From the NCBI GenBank assembly GCA_027604685.1, contig JADHYX010000019.1, positions 49,843-113,842 of the forward strand: a stretch of 64,000 nt of DNA, read 5' to 3'. Each line of letters begins with the position of its first letter. The first letter of the stretch is position 1. Under the pieces are notes generated by a model that saw only the letters and a list, made by a program, of their open reading frames with translations, did no database searches and had not been told where the DNA came from. Shown here piece by piece: positions 22,546 to 32,407 of this stretch. The stretch is from Lobulomyces angularis. Lineage: Eukaryota > Chytridiomycota > Chytridiomycetes > Lobulomycetales > Lobulomycetaceae. The translations under genes and the position numbers were made by a program.

Positions 22546-23742
22546 TTAATTCAAATTCCAAAATTTAATTTGGTTATCATCTGCGACACTAATAAGTACA
22601 TCTTCATCATTAAGAGAACCGAATGATACTTTGTTGATATCACAACTATCTTCATGTGCACTTTCGATATTGTGCAATACCGAAAATAAACCATCATTTT
22701 TATTCTACAGAAGAAAACATGTCAGATTCATGAATAAAACGAAACTATTCAACTCACCGAATTTAAAACTTTTATAGATCCATCTCCACTTCCCAACGCA
22801 ATTAAGCTTCTTTTTTCATCTTTCAGAAAACAACAGGTGTAAACAGCCCTCGAGCAAATGTTTTCAAAACTTTGAAATAGATTAAACTTGTTACTTTTTC
22901 CTTCCTTGACAAAAATTTTTAAACTTTTATCCTCTGATACTGCACAAAATTTGCTCCCATCAAAATTAAAATCAACACACCAAACAGTAGAAGTAAAATG
23001 ACCCGATAAAGTTTGGAAACAGTACCAATCATCTAAAATCTTAGTTAGACAAATTAAGTTTATTTAACAGTTTTCAAAAAAAAGTTCAAAGCACTGTTTT
23101 TATACTAACCATCATTTTCATCTTGTTTATAAATTTTAATGGTATCATCATAAGAGCAGCTTAGCAAGATGTTATCTGTGGGGGACCACTTTAAATTTTT
23201 TACATCTTGGGTATGCTCCTGCAACACAGCAACACAATCAAAATCATCTTCTCCTAGAATTTCCCATATCCAAACAGTTTTATCTCTAAAAATAAGTGTT
23301 AATGAACTACAGTAGAAAGTTAGTAAGAGAAGTGAAAACTAAAAAAAGTCTTCGCTGGAAAAGATAAAAAAAAAAGTTTTTAATATTACCTTCCACAAGT
23401 AGCTAAAAAATTCTGATCGTAACTAAATTCCACAGATTTTACTTCATTCTCGTGACCCTCTAAGGTTGCTACCAATTCAAAGTTATCTGTAGTAATGTCA
23501 AAAATGTTGACTTTAGAATCAAATCCAGCAGTAGCCAAGTACTGGCTGCTTTTAGCTAAATGTCTTAGAGTTCTCTTATTTGTGTCCTTGTTCAATTTGA
23601 TAACTGACTTACTGTTTGTCGTCAGATTAAAATTGACTAAATTCTCTTTTTCAAAATATATCAAGTTTTGATTGTTATTAATTTGAATAAAATCCCAGAT
23701 AGTATCTTCTGAAGTAATTGCAATTGATTTTACTTCAATCAT
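22546..23742 (-). CDS. Cia1/CIAO1-type WD40 protein (cytosolic iron-sulfur assembly)
   Basis: Seven-bladed WD40 propeller of about 330 residues, the usual Cia1 length. Blades visible: TLRHLAKSSQYLATAGFDS, LVATLEGHENEVKSVEFSYD then FLATCGRDKTVWIWEI, EDDFDCVAVLQEHTQDVKNL then LLSCSYDDTIKIYKQDENDD, LSGHFTSTVWCVDF then KFCAVSEDKSLKIF, and a final EDVLISVADDNQIKFWNLN. The string CVAVLQEHTQDVK with the SCSYDDTIK blade is characteristic of CIAO1 and separates it from general WD40 scaffolds. Cia1 docks client apoproteins in the CIA targeting complex that delivers Fe-S clusters to nuclear and cytosolic enzymes. Start ATG at 23742 is the only reasonable one. Four exons. Confidence 0.88.
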
Positions 23743-24074
23743 TTGAAAGGGTTATGTAAGGAAAAATTGTAATGAAAAGAACGGAATGTCTATATAGGAT
23801 ATATATTTATGTGATCAAATATTTTTATATAATTTGCAATGAATTAAAAGTTGCTTTATATGTGATTGTTATATATGTTTTTTTTAAATTTATTTTTTAT
23901 TTTTCGTCTTTTTGATATCAAAAAAATGGTTTCAAAAAAAAAAACTGTAAAAAATTTATTAAAACAAATATAAAATAACTATTACTAAGAAGAGCGCAAA
24001 AAACTGTCCATGTTTAAAGCACTACCTTACATAATGACAATAACAATTTTTTTTGAAATGCCTGAATTTATGAT
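23743..24074. other. Intergenic, Cia1 promoter and 3' end of TFG-like gene
   Basis: 332 nt of A/T-rich spacer with A- and T-homopolymers; nothing else recognised. Confidence 0.5.
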
Positions 24075-25353
24075 TTAACGATGTTGATAGCCTGGGTAGC
24101 CTGTCGAGTACGGTTGCTGTTGAGCTTGATTATATTGATTTGGAGGGACATTGGAGTTAAACTGTTGAGATTGTGGATGTGTAGGATTCTGCTGATAATT
24201 TTGTTGAGCTGTTGGTGCATTTTGATAAGGAGGATTGGAAGTTGGGTAGTTACTAGATTGTTGTGAGGATTGAGAAGTTGCATAGGCTGCTGGGCCTTGA
24301 TAGTTTTGCGGTTGTGAATATCCAGAAGGAGGTGCAGATTGCTTTGCTGCATAAGATTGAGGAGTTTGTGCATTTCCAGAATAATTAATACTTTGACTAG
24401 CTTGTGATGCAGTAGATAAGTTTGAAGTCGGTGGTGGGCCAGCATAACCTTGGCTTGAGTGGGTAGGGTAGTTTGGAGCTTGTTGGGAAGCTTGGGAATG
24501 TGGTCCGGAATATGAAGGGTTCGGTTGCTGTTGACCCGTAAAACTTGGATTGTATTGAGGTTGCGAAAGATGACTCTGTTGCAGTGGTGGTGGTGGAGGT
24601 TGTACTATATTTTGCTGTCCACCTTGGTGATTTGCATGTACCTGTGGCGCGTTTACTGCAGGAGCTTGTTGAAGTTGTTGATTAGTGCTGCCTGTTGTTT
24701 TTAACTCAAATTCAGCTTAAAGAGAATTAGCTGCAGTAAAATTAGGATTCTTACCCATATCGCTGACAGAAAGAGATTTTACTGGACTTTTTAAGGATCC
24801 CGCTTTTGTAACTGTGTTTCCACCTTCAGCATCATTTACTTCTTTTAAAATGAGATCAATTTTTAAATCTAAATCTTTAATAGTTGATTTAATTGAATTC
24901 AATTTCTTTTTAAAAGTTGCACTTCCTTATAAAAAGAAATTATTAATTTAGTTTCAGCTTTTTTTTGCCTTTACCTTCAACTGTAGATTTATTAAAATCC
25001 TTTATTTTATTTAACCAATTTGAGAAATGGTCAGGAATTGAAGTTTTATCAAAAATGTACAAGTTTAAGTTGTTTTTATTATATTCAAGAGAATATAATA
25101 ATGCGTGAGAAATCTATAGTAAAATGTAAGATTTATATAATTAGTAGATGCATACATCATCATCATTCTCCAGTACTATTAAATCATCATCATGATCTTT
25201 ATATCTAAAAATAGTATTATCAAAGTTTTTAGTTTTGAACAGCCGTTTCAACATTATGTGCAATTCATCGATCGTTAATTCTTGATTAACCAATGGAACT
25301 CTTCTTACTTCAGTTAAATTGGATTCAACATAAGTTGCTTTTAGAAATATCAT
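24075..25353 (-). CDS. TFG-like protein: PB1 domain, coiled coil, Pro/Gln/Tyr-rich tail
   Basis: In animals TFG forms a meshwork at ER exit sites that holds COPII carriers near the ERGIC. The start is the ATG at 25353 (MIFLKATYVESNLTEVRRVP). Residues 1-80 form a PB1 domain: VRRVPLVNQELTIDELHIML, IFRYKDHDDDLIVLENDDD, spliced to ISHALLYSLEYNKNNLNLYI. A coiled coil follows (STIKDLDLKIDLILKEVND). The last 200 residues are low-complexity, rich in Gln, Pro, Asn, Tyr and Ser, and end in TGYPGYQHR. Domain order and the RR-P--N--T-DEL pattern match human TFG and C. elegans TFG-1. The tail is probably disordered and prone to phase separation. A 43-nt intron joins SDM to AEFELKTTG. Confidence 0.82.
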
Positions 25354-25682
25354 CCTTTTTTTTTTTTGTGGAGTGAAAAATAGGATTTTTGATAACAAAG
25401 TTTTAGGAGTTTATCATTCATGAAGATTCGCGATATGAATTTTATAAATTCACGGGAAATGAGAAATGGAGCTATAGAGAATAGAGAATAGGAAATTACT
25501 TGACAATAAAAAATTCGTTTTAACTAATGGGATTTTACTTTTTTCAGAACAAACGAATCAAATATTTTGGAAGTCAACAAAAAAAACATCTATTTGACTT
25601 TGATAAAATAATTCTTATTCTTTAGTAAACTACTAAGTATTCCTAATTGGCGGATTTAACTGAAGATGAAATTAACTCTGTG

Positions 25683-25969
25683 ATGTCTGTATTTGGAGAT
25701 ATGAATCAGTACAGCTTCCAAAATTTTTTCATAAAAAATGCAACAGCTTTAAACTTACAAGTAGTTGGTTGCTATGAAATTTTTTACATCTTTAATTGCT
25801 CTTTAATACTTATTTTATCATTTGTTTAATATTTGGTTCACTTATTTGGTTTCAAGAAGGGTTTGGAAATAACAACGCGTTAAAAATTTTTCTTGAAATA
25901 GAATGGCAAACATTCAAACAACTGCATCCTCAAGTTATAGAAGATACCAAGAACCGGTTTCTCCATTAA
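25683..25969 (+). CDS. Small unknown protein, 3' end overlapping the rhomboid start in another frame
   Basis: Protein-like text runs in one frame from at least 25647 (LTEDEINSVM), with an ATG at 25683 (MSVFGDMNQYSFQNFFIKN). A possible intron (GTTGCT to AAG, about 25770-25858) joins NLQVV to EGFGNNNALKIFLEIEWQTF and KQLHPQVIEDTKNRFLH, ending in TAA at 25967-25969. Both parts are hydrophilic and amphipathic, unlike spacer, and look like one small conserved protein of about 65 to 80 residues. I cannot name it. If the rhomboid starts at 25903 the two overlap by 67 nt in different frames. The rhomboid could instead start at the ATG at 26025, which removes the overlap. Confidence 0.5.
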
Positions 25970-27289
25970 AAATACAAGCAGCATTAATTGTTGCAGAAAA
26001 AAAGAAAGTGCAACATCAAATTGATATGAGCAGCCAGGAAATTCCTATAAAAAGTACTAAAAAATCACCAACATTTCTACTGTTGCTAACTGTTTTACAA
26101 ATATTATTATTTATACTGTCACTTGTGTTCAACTATTTGGAAACGGGATACTTTTTACAAGTAGCTCCTTTTAATATTATGATTGGTCCCAGTACATCTG
26201 TCCTTGTAAGAATGGGTTCCAGGTTAATTAATTTTAATAACTTCTAAACCACCAAACCAATTTAATTAACCTAATGTTTCGTATAGATATTCTCCTTGCA
26301 TGAAACCTGTCTACAATGAAACTGAAGTAAAGTGTCTCCAAGGAATGAAAAGTGAAGGTGCAAAATGTACAATTCAAGAAGTCTGTGGATTCAATAGCGC
26401 TTTTATATCCAATGGAAATCCAAATCAATGGTTTCGCTTTATAGTACCAATTTTTTTACATGGTGGTGTAGTTCACTTATTATTAAATTTGTCAATTCAA
26501 GTATTATATAACTTTGATTTCAGCAACTAAGTTAATATTTAGATAAATACCGGATTTAGTTTAGAGAGAAGCTTTGGTTCGATAAGAATGTTTATTGTTT
26601 ATTTCATCAGTGGTATTGGAGGTAAATACACAATTTTTGGATAAAAAATAAAGTTAAGTTAGGGTTTCTATTTTCTGCAAACTTCAACGGTACAACACCT
26701 TCTGGTAATATTACCTTAAATATTTATACTAACAAATTTTAAGTGGGGGCTTCCGGAAGTTTATATGGACTTATTGCTGTTCTTCTCGTTGATCTAATGT
26801 ATACGTGGAAGGAAACTAAGGGTCCGTTTAAGCAGTTACTGAAAATAACTTTATTTATAGTTTTTGCTTTTTTAATTGGTAACATAGATAGTTCAGTTAT
26901 TCTTACCAATTTATTAAGGAACACTACCGTACATTGACAATTTTGCACATGTTGGGTGGGAAAGCAATTAAAATTATTTATTTTAATGTACATCAGAGGT
27001 TTTTTTTTTGGTTTGATTAGTGGTGTGATATTTTTAAGTGGGAAAAAAAAAACTGGAATTTTGTTGCTTTTTGTAAGAATCATTTTCTTTTGCATACTAG
27101 TTTTGGCTTTTGCAATTCTGGGTCTAGCTTTTTACGTTTGGGAAACAGGAACATTTTGCTTAGAATGCAAATACTTGTAAGAAATAAAAATAAAGATCAT
27201 ATACCTCATTTCATGTCTTTTTTGTTCATTATAGAAACTGTCTTCCATTTGAACCATGGTGTGAATCAAAGTGGGCAGCTACTGGCTAG
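25903..27289 (+). CDS. Rhomboid intramembrane serine protease
   Basis: Cleaves membrane proteins within the bilayer. Cytosolic N-terminus, then TM1 FLLLLTVLQILLFILSLVFN. Luminal loop with Cys (CMKPVYNETEVKCLQGMK, CTIQEVCGF). Core: NQWFRFIVPIFLHGGVVHLL (the WR and HGG-HLL helix), GFSLERSFGSIRMFIVYFIS, VGASGSLYGLIAVLLVDLMY with the catalytic serine in GASGS, and YIDNFAHVGG with the catalytic histidine, obtained after splicing out 26879-26918. The C-terminus YVWETGTFCLECKYLNCLPF and the closing WC motif match the C-terminal tail of fungal secretase-type rhomboids. All catalytic residues are present. About seven exons. Start at 25903 or 26025 is open. Confidence 0.9.
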
Positions 27290-27892
27290 AACCTCCAACA
27301 TGATTTATCATTTGTTAAAATAATATTTAAAATTATATTTATATCAAAAATATATCTTGTTCAATTTCTTTATTGTCCTATCTTCTTGCAAAATAGTTCA
27401 AAGTTATTCAAGTAGTAACCACAAACAGTCCACAAACTCAGAATGAGCGCAAAACCTATTTTGCATGAGGTGCTTTGATTATCTTAATCATTTCTAGATT
27501 AATTATAAATTTTGTGCTGATGTATCGTTTGTAGTCAATTTTTTTTTTATTAAGAAATATTTCTATATTTCCAAATATAGAATAACCTTCGTTCCTTTGC
27601 AATGGTAGTTACAGAACTGTCAAATGACCACCTATTTGTGCACTTCATTCTAACTGAGCATATCTCTAGTTATAGTTTGTAGTTTTAGTAGTTTGCTCAA
27701 AAAACTCATTTCTTTTCTATTCCAAATTTTTGAACCAACGCCTATGAAAGCCTCTGGGCTTTGTTGAAAAAAATTTAACTTTTTTTTTTTGGAAATTAGC
27801 ATTGATATATATTTAAACTTTGAAAATTAGAACTGGAACAACTTATTTTCAACTTTTATTATACCTACTTCTTAGCAACACATTCTTTTCCT
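27290..27892. other. Intergenic, rhomboid 3' end to STK32 promoter
   Basis: About 600 nt. No ORF with protein-like content; T-runs near 27540 and 27780. Confidence 0.45.
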
Positions 27893-29763
27893 ATGGGTCA
27901 ATCTTTTTGCAGGGAGTCAAAGCCTGCATATGACGGGGAAGTGGAATTAAAGCATTTTCATTTATTAAGAGGTATATATTTTATTCTTTAATTTTTCTTT
28001 GAATTTTGTTAACTTGCTTGTCACCTCTTTTTGTTAATTACTTTAAGTTGTTGGAAAAGGTAGTTTCGGAAAAGTTAGAATTGTTCGCTATAAAAAAACT
28101 GATAAAATTTATGCGCTAAAGTACATCGATAAAAATAAAACTATAAAAAACAGAGCTACTGAAAATACAATCAACGAGCGGAGACTATTGGAGGAAACAA
28201 ACTCAAATTTTGTTTGGTTTGTTAATTTTGCAAACAATCTTTTAACATTTTTTGCTTCTCAACTAGTAACTTACGATTTGCTTTTCAAGATGAAGAATAT
28301 CTTTTTATGGTACTCGATTTAATGATGGGAGGTGACTTAAGGTTTCATTTGGAAAGAATGAAAACAATTAAAGAAGGTATAGTTAAATTTTACGTTGCAG
28401 AGATAAGTGTTGGATTATCATATATACATGATTTAAAAATTGTACACAGAGATTTAAAACCAGATAATATTTTACTGGATGAATTTGGACATGCACATCT
28501 TTCTGATTTTAATATTGCGACACATTTTAGAAAGGGAAAACCCCTTTTAGCTATAGCCGGAAGTATGGCTTACATGGTATGTATTTTCCTTTTAACAGTG
28601 CATAATGATGGAAAAATTTTCTAAGGCACCAGAAATTTTATCGAAGCAGGGTTACTATTCCTCAATAGATTGGTGGTCACTAGGAGTAGTGACCTTTGAG
28701 TTACTCTTTGGAAAGGTAATTGTGCTATTTTTTCCGAATGGCAATTCAATTTTTTACATTAGCGACCTTTTCGAGCAAAAACTAACAAAGAACTGATTCA
28801 TGCAATATTAAATACCGATCCAATATATCCACCTAATGCTTCAAATTTTGTTAGTAGAGACGGATTGGATTTTTTACAAAAGGTTTTGCAAATTCATAAA
28901 TTTTTAATGGTTAATTTTTTCTGGATAGCTCTTAACGAAAGATGTCAATTTTCGTATTGGAACTGTTGAGTCAGGAGGACGTGAAACCTTTAGATCTCAT
29001 CCCTGGTTCAAAGATATAGATTGGGAACGACTGGAAGCAAAAAAATACCAGCCTCCTTTTGTACCAGATGTAAAATTTTTAAATTTCCAAATGGTTACAA
29101 ATTCTTATATTTTAGACCAAGTCTTCTAATTTTGACGCAAGTCACGATTTAGTAGAATTATTACTAGATGATAAGCCATTATCTCATAAGAAGTCGCGAA
29201 TTTCCAAAAAGAGGAAAAGCGATATTGAAAAGGGTAACATTGATCCAGTTTCTGGACAAGATCCAGTGTTACTACGAGAAAAAAAAATTATGGAAAGAAA
29301 GTATTTAGTGTTTGATTTTACCAAGCCAAAAGGGTATCAATCCTTCCTCAGCGGAAATATGCCCATCATTCAAGATACCAATAATAGCCCGTCAACTTCA
29401 CAGAGGTCAGCTGAAGTGCCTAAAGTTACTAAACCGAAGGAAACCAGAAAATTAAATATAAAAAAAAAAAATAATGATAGTAAAGTGGAAAATGTGAAAT
29501 TGACTGAATTAAATAGTATGCATAGTTCTTCATATACAAGGAATTCTAACACACAATCGTTTCACAAGGATATTATGGAAGGTTTGTGTATTTATATTTT
29601 ATATATTTTTTTGGACTAAAAAATATATTTAATAATAGGGAAAGATTTTGAAGATTTGGTTCAAATATTGACTCAGTTTGATGTCGCAGAATACGAAACG
29701 GACCCAAGTGCAATCGATGCAGTTGTTGGTAGTCCAAATACCATTCACGAAATAAAATTATAA
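27893..29763 (+). CDS. AGC-group protein kinase of the YANK/STK32 family, N-myristoylated
   Basis: Start ATG at 27893. MGQSFCRES is an N-myristoylation motif with a cysteine at position 6 for palmitoylation, so the kinase should sit on membranes. Catalytic domain: VVGKGSFGKVRIVRYKKTD, YALKYIDKNK (Lys), FLFMVLDLMMGGDL-type hinge, IVHRDLKPDNILLDEFGHAH, then SDFNIATHF, in which DFG is replaced by DFN, the marker of the STK32/YANK family. GSMAYMAPEIL, YYSSIDWWSLGVVTFELLFG and RSHPWFKDIDWERLEAKKYQ follow. The tail (LVELLLDDKPLSHKKSRIS, then RKYLVFDFTKP) matches the STK32 C-terminal region. The last 150 residues are a Ser/Lys-rich extension. The kinase is expected to be active. Substrates are unknown. 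Confidence 0.92.
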
Positions 29764-29960
29764 AGTTAATTTTCTTTTTCAACCTTCTATGTATCTTATT
29801 CAATCTCATTTAATTTATAACTTTTTTTTTAAACTTTTTTTTTCTTTTGCTTCGTAGAAAATTAATTCAAATAATTATAGAAAATTCTAAAATGAGTTGT
29901 ATTAAAAAATATTGTATTTCTAAAAATTAATAAATATTTTAATGTTATTTTTTTTTGTTC

Positions 29961-30920
29961 TCAATGTCCTCTACAAACCCATTTAAAATTTGATTCAAGT
30001 TCATCAATCTGCTTCAAATTTTTTAAGCTAATCCATGAACACTGGCAGCAATAACTAGTCCAACCTATTTCACATTTTTAAAAAGTTAAGGATGCTATTT
30101 TTTTTTAAGATTAACTAAAACAAAAAAGTGCAAATAATATCGAAAAATAAATAAATAAAGGAATTTACCATTTTTTTTAATTAAATTGACCTGCAACTTT
30201 TCCAAATCAGGAAAATTATTTCGAAAAAATAAATATTCTAAATCAGCACCCGTTGATTCATTCCTGCACCAAAATTTATCACCAAACTTTATTACATTCA
30301 GGTCGCACTTCAAACAAAATAAATTTTCGCATGGACTTTTTAAATTGCTTGTGTTTTTTAACAGTGGTCCTAAAATAGGTGGTATACACCTAAAATTGTA
30401 AGAGAATTATAAAAAAATTCTTATTTTTAATCTTATTTATTACTAACTTTTGCTTAATTTTTATTTCATCTATTTCACTTTTCAAAGTTTCAATTTTTTT
30501 TTTTATTGAAAAATTTTTGTTCGAAGAGCCTTTAACACTTTCACTAACTTCAAATTCATCCAGTAAATCGTCTAAATTCTTGGAATAAAAAATAAGTTTT
30601 TGATTAAATTTTTTTATTAAGAAAATGTGAAATATTACTGGAACAATTGAATCTGATTCTTTACTGTATCAAAAAATAAATTAATTCGATTTAAGTGAAG
30701 TTATATCATTATATGTCTGTTTCTTTATATAATACCTATTTACAATAATTTTTGGAATAATGTATGGTTTATTATGATTCACACTAGGAGCTGAATTTCT
30801 TTGCATTAAAAGAGGGATGCTACCCTCGTACCTGCAATCACTAAAAGAAACTGTTTCCTTTTTTATGCTTAATACTTCGAATTCATCTAGTAACTTATCG
30901 ATGTCTTCTTCTGTTGGCAT
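29961..30920 (-). CDS. CFAP418/C8orf37 homologue (cilium-associated)
   Basis: N-terminus MPTEEDIDKLLDEFEVLS parallels the human start (DLDELLDEVE). A second acidic LDDLLDEFEVSE box comes after the first intron, as in the human protein. The C-terminal domain holds CENLFCLKCDLNVIKFGDKF, LEYLFFRNNFPDLEKLQVNL, YCCQCSW and a terminal FKWVCRGH. In order these match CDHLRCIACDFLV, YLFFRNNMPE, CQCSW and LRWVCGKH of human C8orf37, whose loss causes retinal ciliopathy. The paired cysteines suggest a small metal-binding fold. The gene occurs mostly in organisms with cilia, which supports a flagellated life stage here. Four exons; start ATG at 30920. Confidence 0.88.
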
Positions 30921-31101
30921 TTTTTTCTTTGTTTTTTTTTTTTTTTTCGCGTTTTAAGGGAAAAGTGATGGAAACTTTAATTAAAGAAAAAAGAAATTGA
31001 ATTTAATAAAGGATATTATATTTGCAAATTTCCAATATTATGCTTAGTGTATTTCAAGTATTCTAATTACACTTTCCTGAACAAAGTAGAAAGCTAAGCT
31101 T

Positions 31102-32407
31102 TTAATCAGGAATTTCTTTCAAATTGTCTGACGTATGCAAGTTATTAATAAATACTTAAGTTTATATATTACCAAAGAACGGATGGTCTAGGGCATCTTT
31201 TGCGCTAATTCTTTTCTAAATAGTTTTAAAAAAAAGTGTAAATGGGCAATAAAGATAGAGGGATTACTTGAAAATCACACTGCAACATTTTTTCAATTAA
31301 GTCCAAAGCTTCCTCCAAATCTACGTGGCTAAAGGTAGGTTTTATCAAAGAAGACAATCTTAGTTTGGGGCTATTGCAATATTCGTAAATATTTAAGAAA
31401 TGTTAAAGTTTTACTATTCAGGATCCAAAACACGAATTTTGTTTTCGTCTTCTTTTAAATCATACTTCTTTAAAACTCTTTTAAGTTCCCATGATCCTAA
31501 AAGTTCTGCAATTAGTGACAGTTGATGAGTTTCATTGACTCCTTTCTGAAAACTGTTTTCTTGGAACAAAATTGTTGCAAGAATAACCCCAATACCCCAT
31601 ATATCTATAGAGTAATCATAATAAGGTAAACCAAGCAATAATTCCGGAGCTCTTTACCAATTAAAACTGACTACCATGACTTATATTTACCTGAAACGAA
31701 GAGAGCCCACTTGCACGGTTTTTTTTACTCTGGGGATGTAGAATTCTGCCACATGCCAGTGTTTTAACACGGCATGGCCAGTTTTTCTATCATAAAAAAT
31801 ACTCTTGGGCTGAACATTTCTATGTATTATCCCTTGCGAATGAGAATACTGCAACGCCTTAAAAATTTTAATTAGTAAATTGCATTCCGACCCCAAAAAT
31901 ATTACTAGTAGTGCTGAGTAAATGTAATCCTTAATATCATCAATGTCAAATTTTTTAAATTCCACTTTCCAGTCCAGTCCATTCAAATTTTCATATACCA
32001 GATTATTGAGCTAACACAATTAAAATGGTATAAAAGTTAATTTTTTTTTAATACCCCATCGTCAACAAAACAACCAAAATATTTGCTAATATATGGGCTA
32101 TTTTGTAAATTTGATAAAATTTTTACTTTCTTTGTGAATAATAGATCTTCATTTGCATTAAATTTTTCAATAATAACCTCCGCATTAATATTCTCATCAT
32201 ATGCTGAGTATATTACAGAGAACTCACTAGTATCTAAAACCTTTCTCTTTATGTACTTAGAGGGTATATTCTGGCAAATACTTGTGAGATCCTCTTCGAT
32301 ATAATCGGCGGATGGATCTTCATAAACAGAAGGATGCACAAATGAAACCATTTGCTGTGCATCAACTTTCTTAACATAAGCATCCATATCAATATTTCGG
32401 ATATCTT
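31102..32407 (-). other. Kinase domain 6, degenerate (pseudokinase), and C-terminus
   Basis: Starts after the intron 32408-32453. [20 protein letters not shown] has no glycine loop. The helix-C Glu is lost ([10 protein letters not shown]). [13 protein letters not shown] has HRN and [13 protein letters not shown] has HWH for DFG. APELLL and [12 protein letters not shown] remain. [10 protein letters not shown], then intron 31128-31172 and DNLKEIPD with TAA. An in-frame stop-free intron is at 31858-31905. Confidence 0.8.

Noticed and set aside
24068..24445. 125-codon minus-strand ORF rich in His, Leu and Asn.
   Set aside because: It is a shifted reading of the Pro/Gln/Tyr-rich tail of the TFG-like gene, whose frame continues from the PB1 exons and ends at 24075.
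25141..25398. Longer N-terminus for the TFG-like gene beginning at 25398.
   Set aside because: It needs a TTG start. The ATG at 25353 falls at the natural beginning of the PB1 domain.
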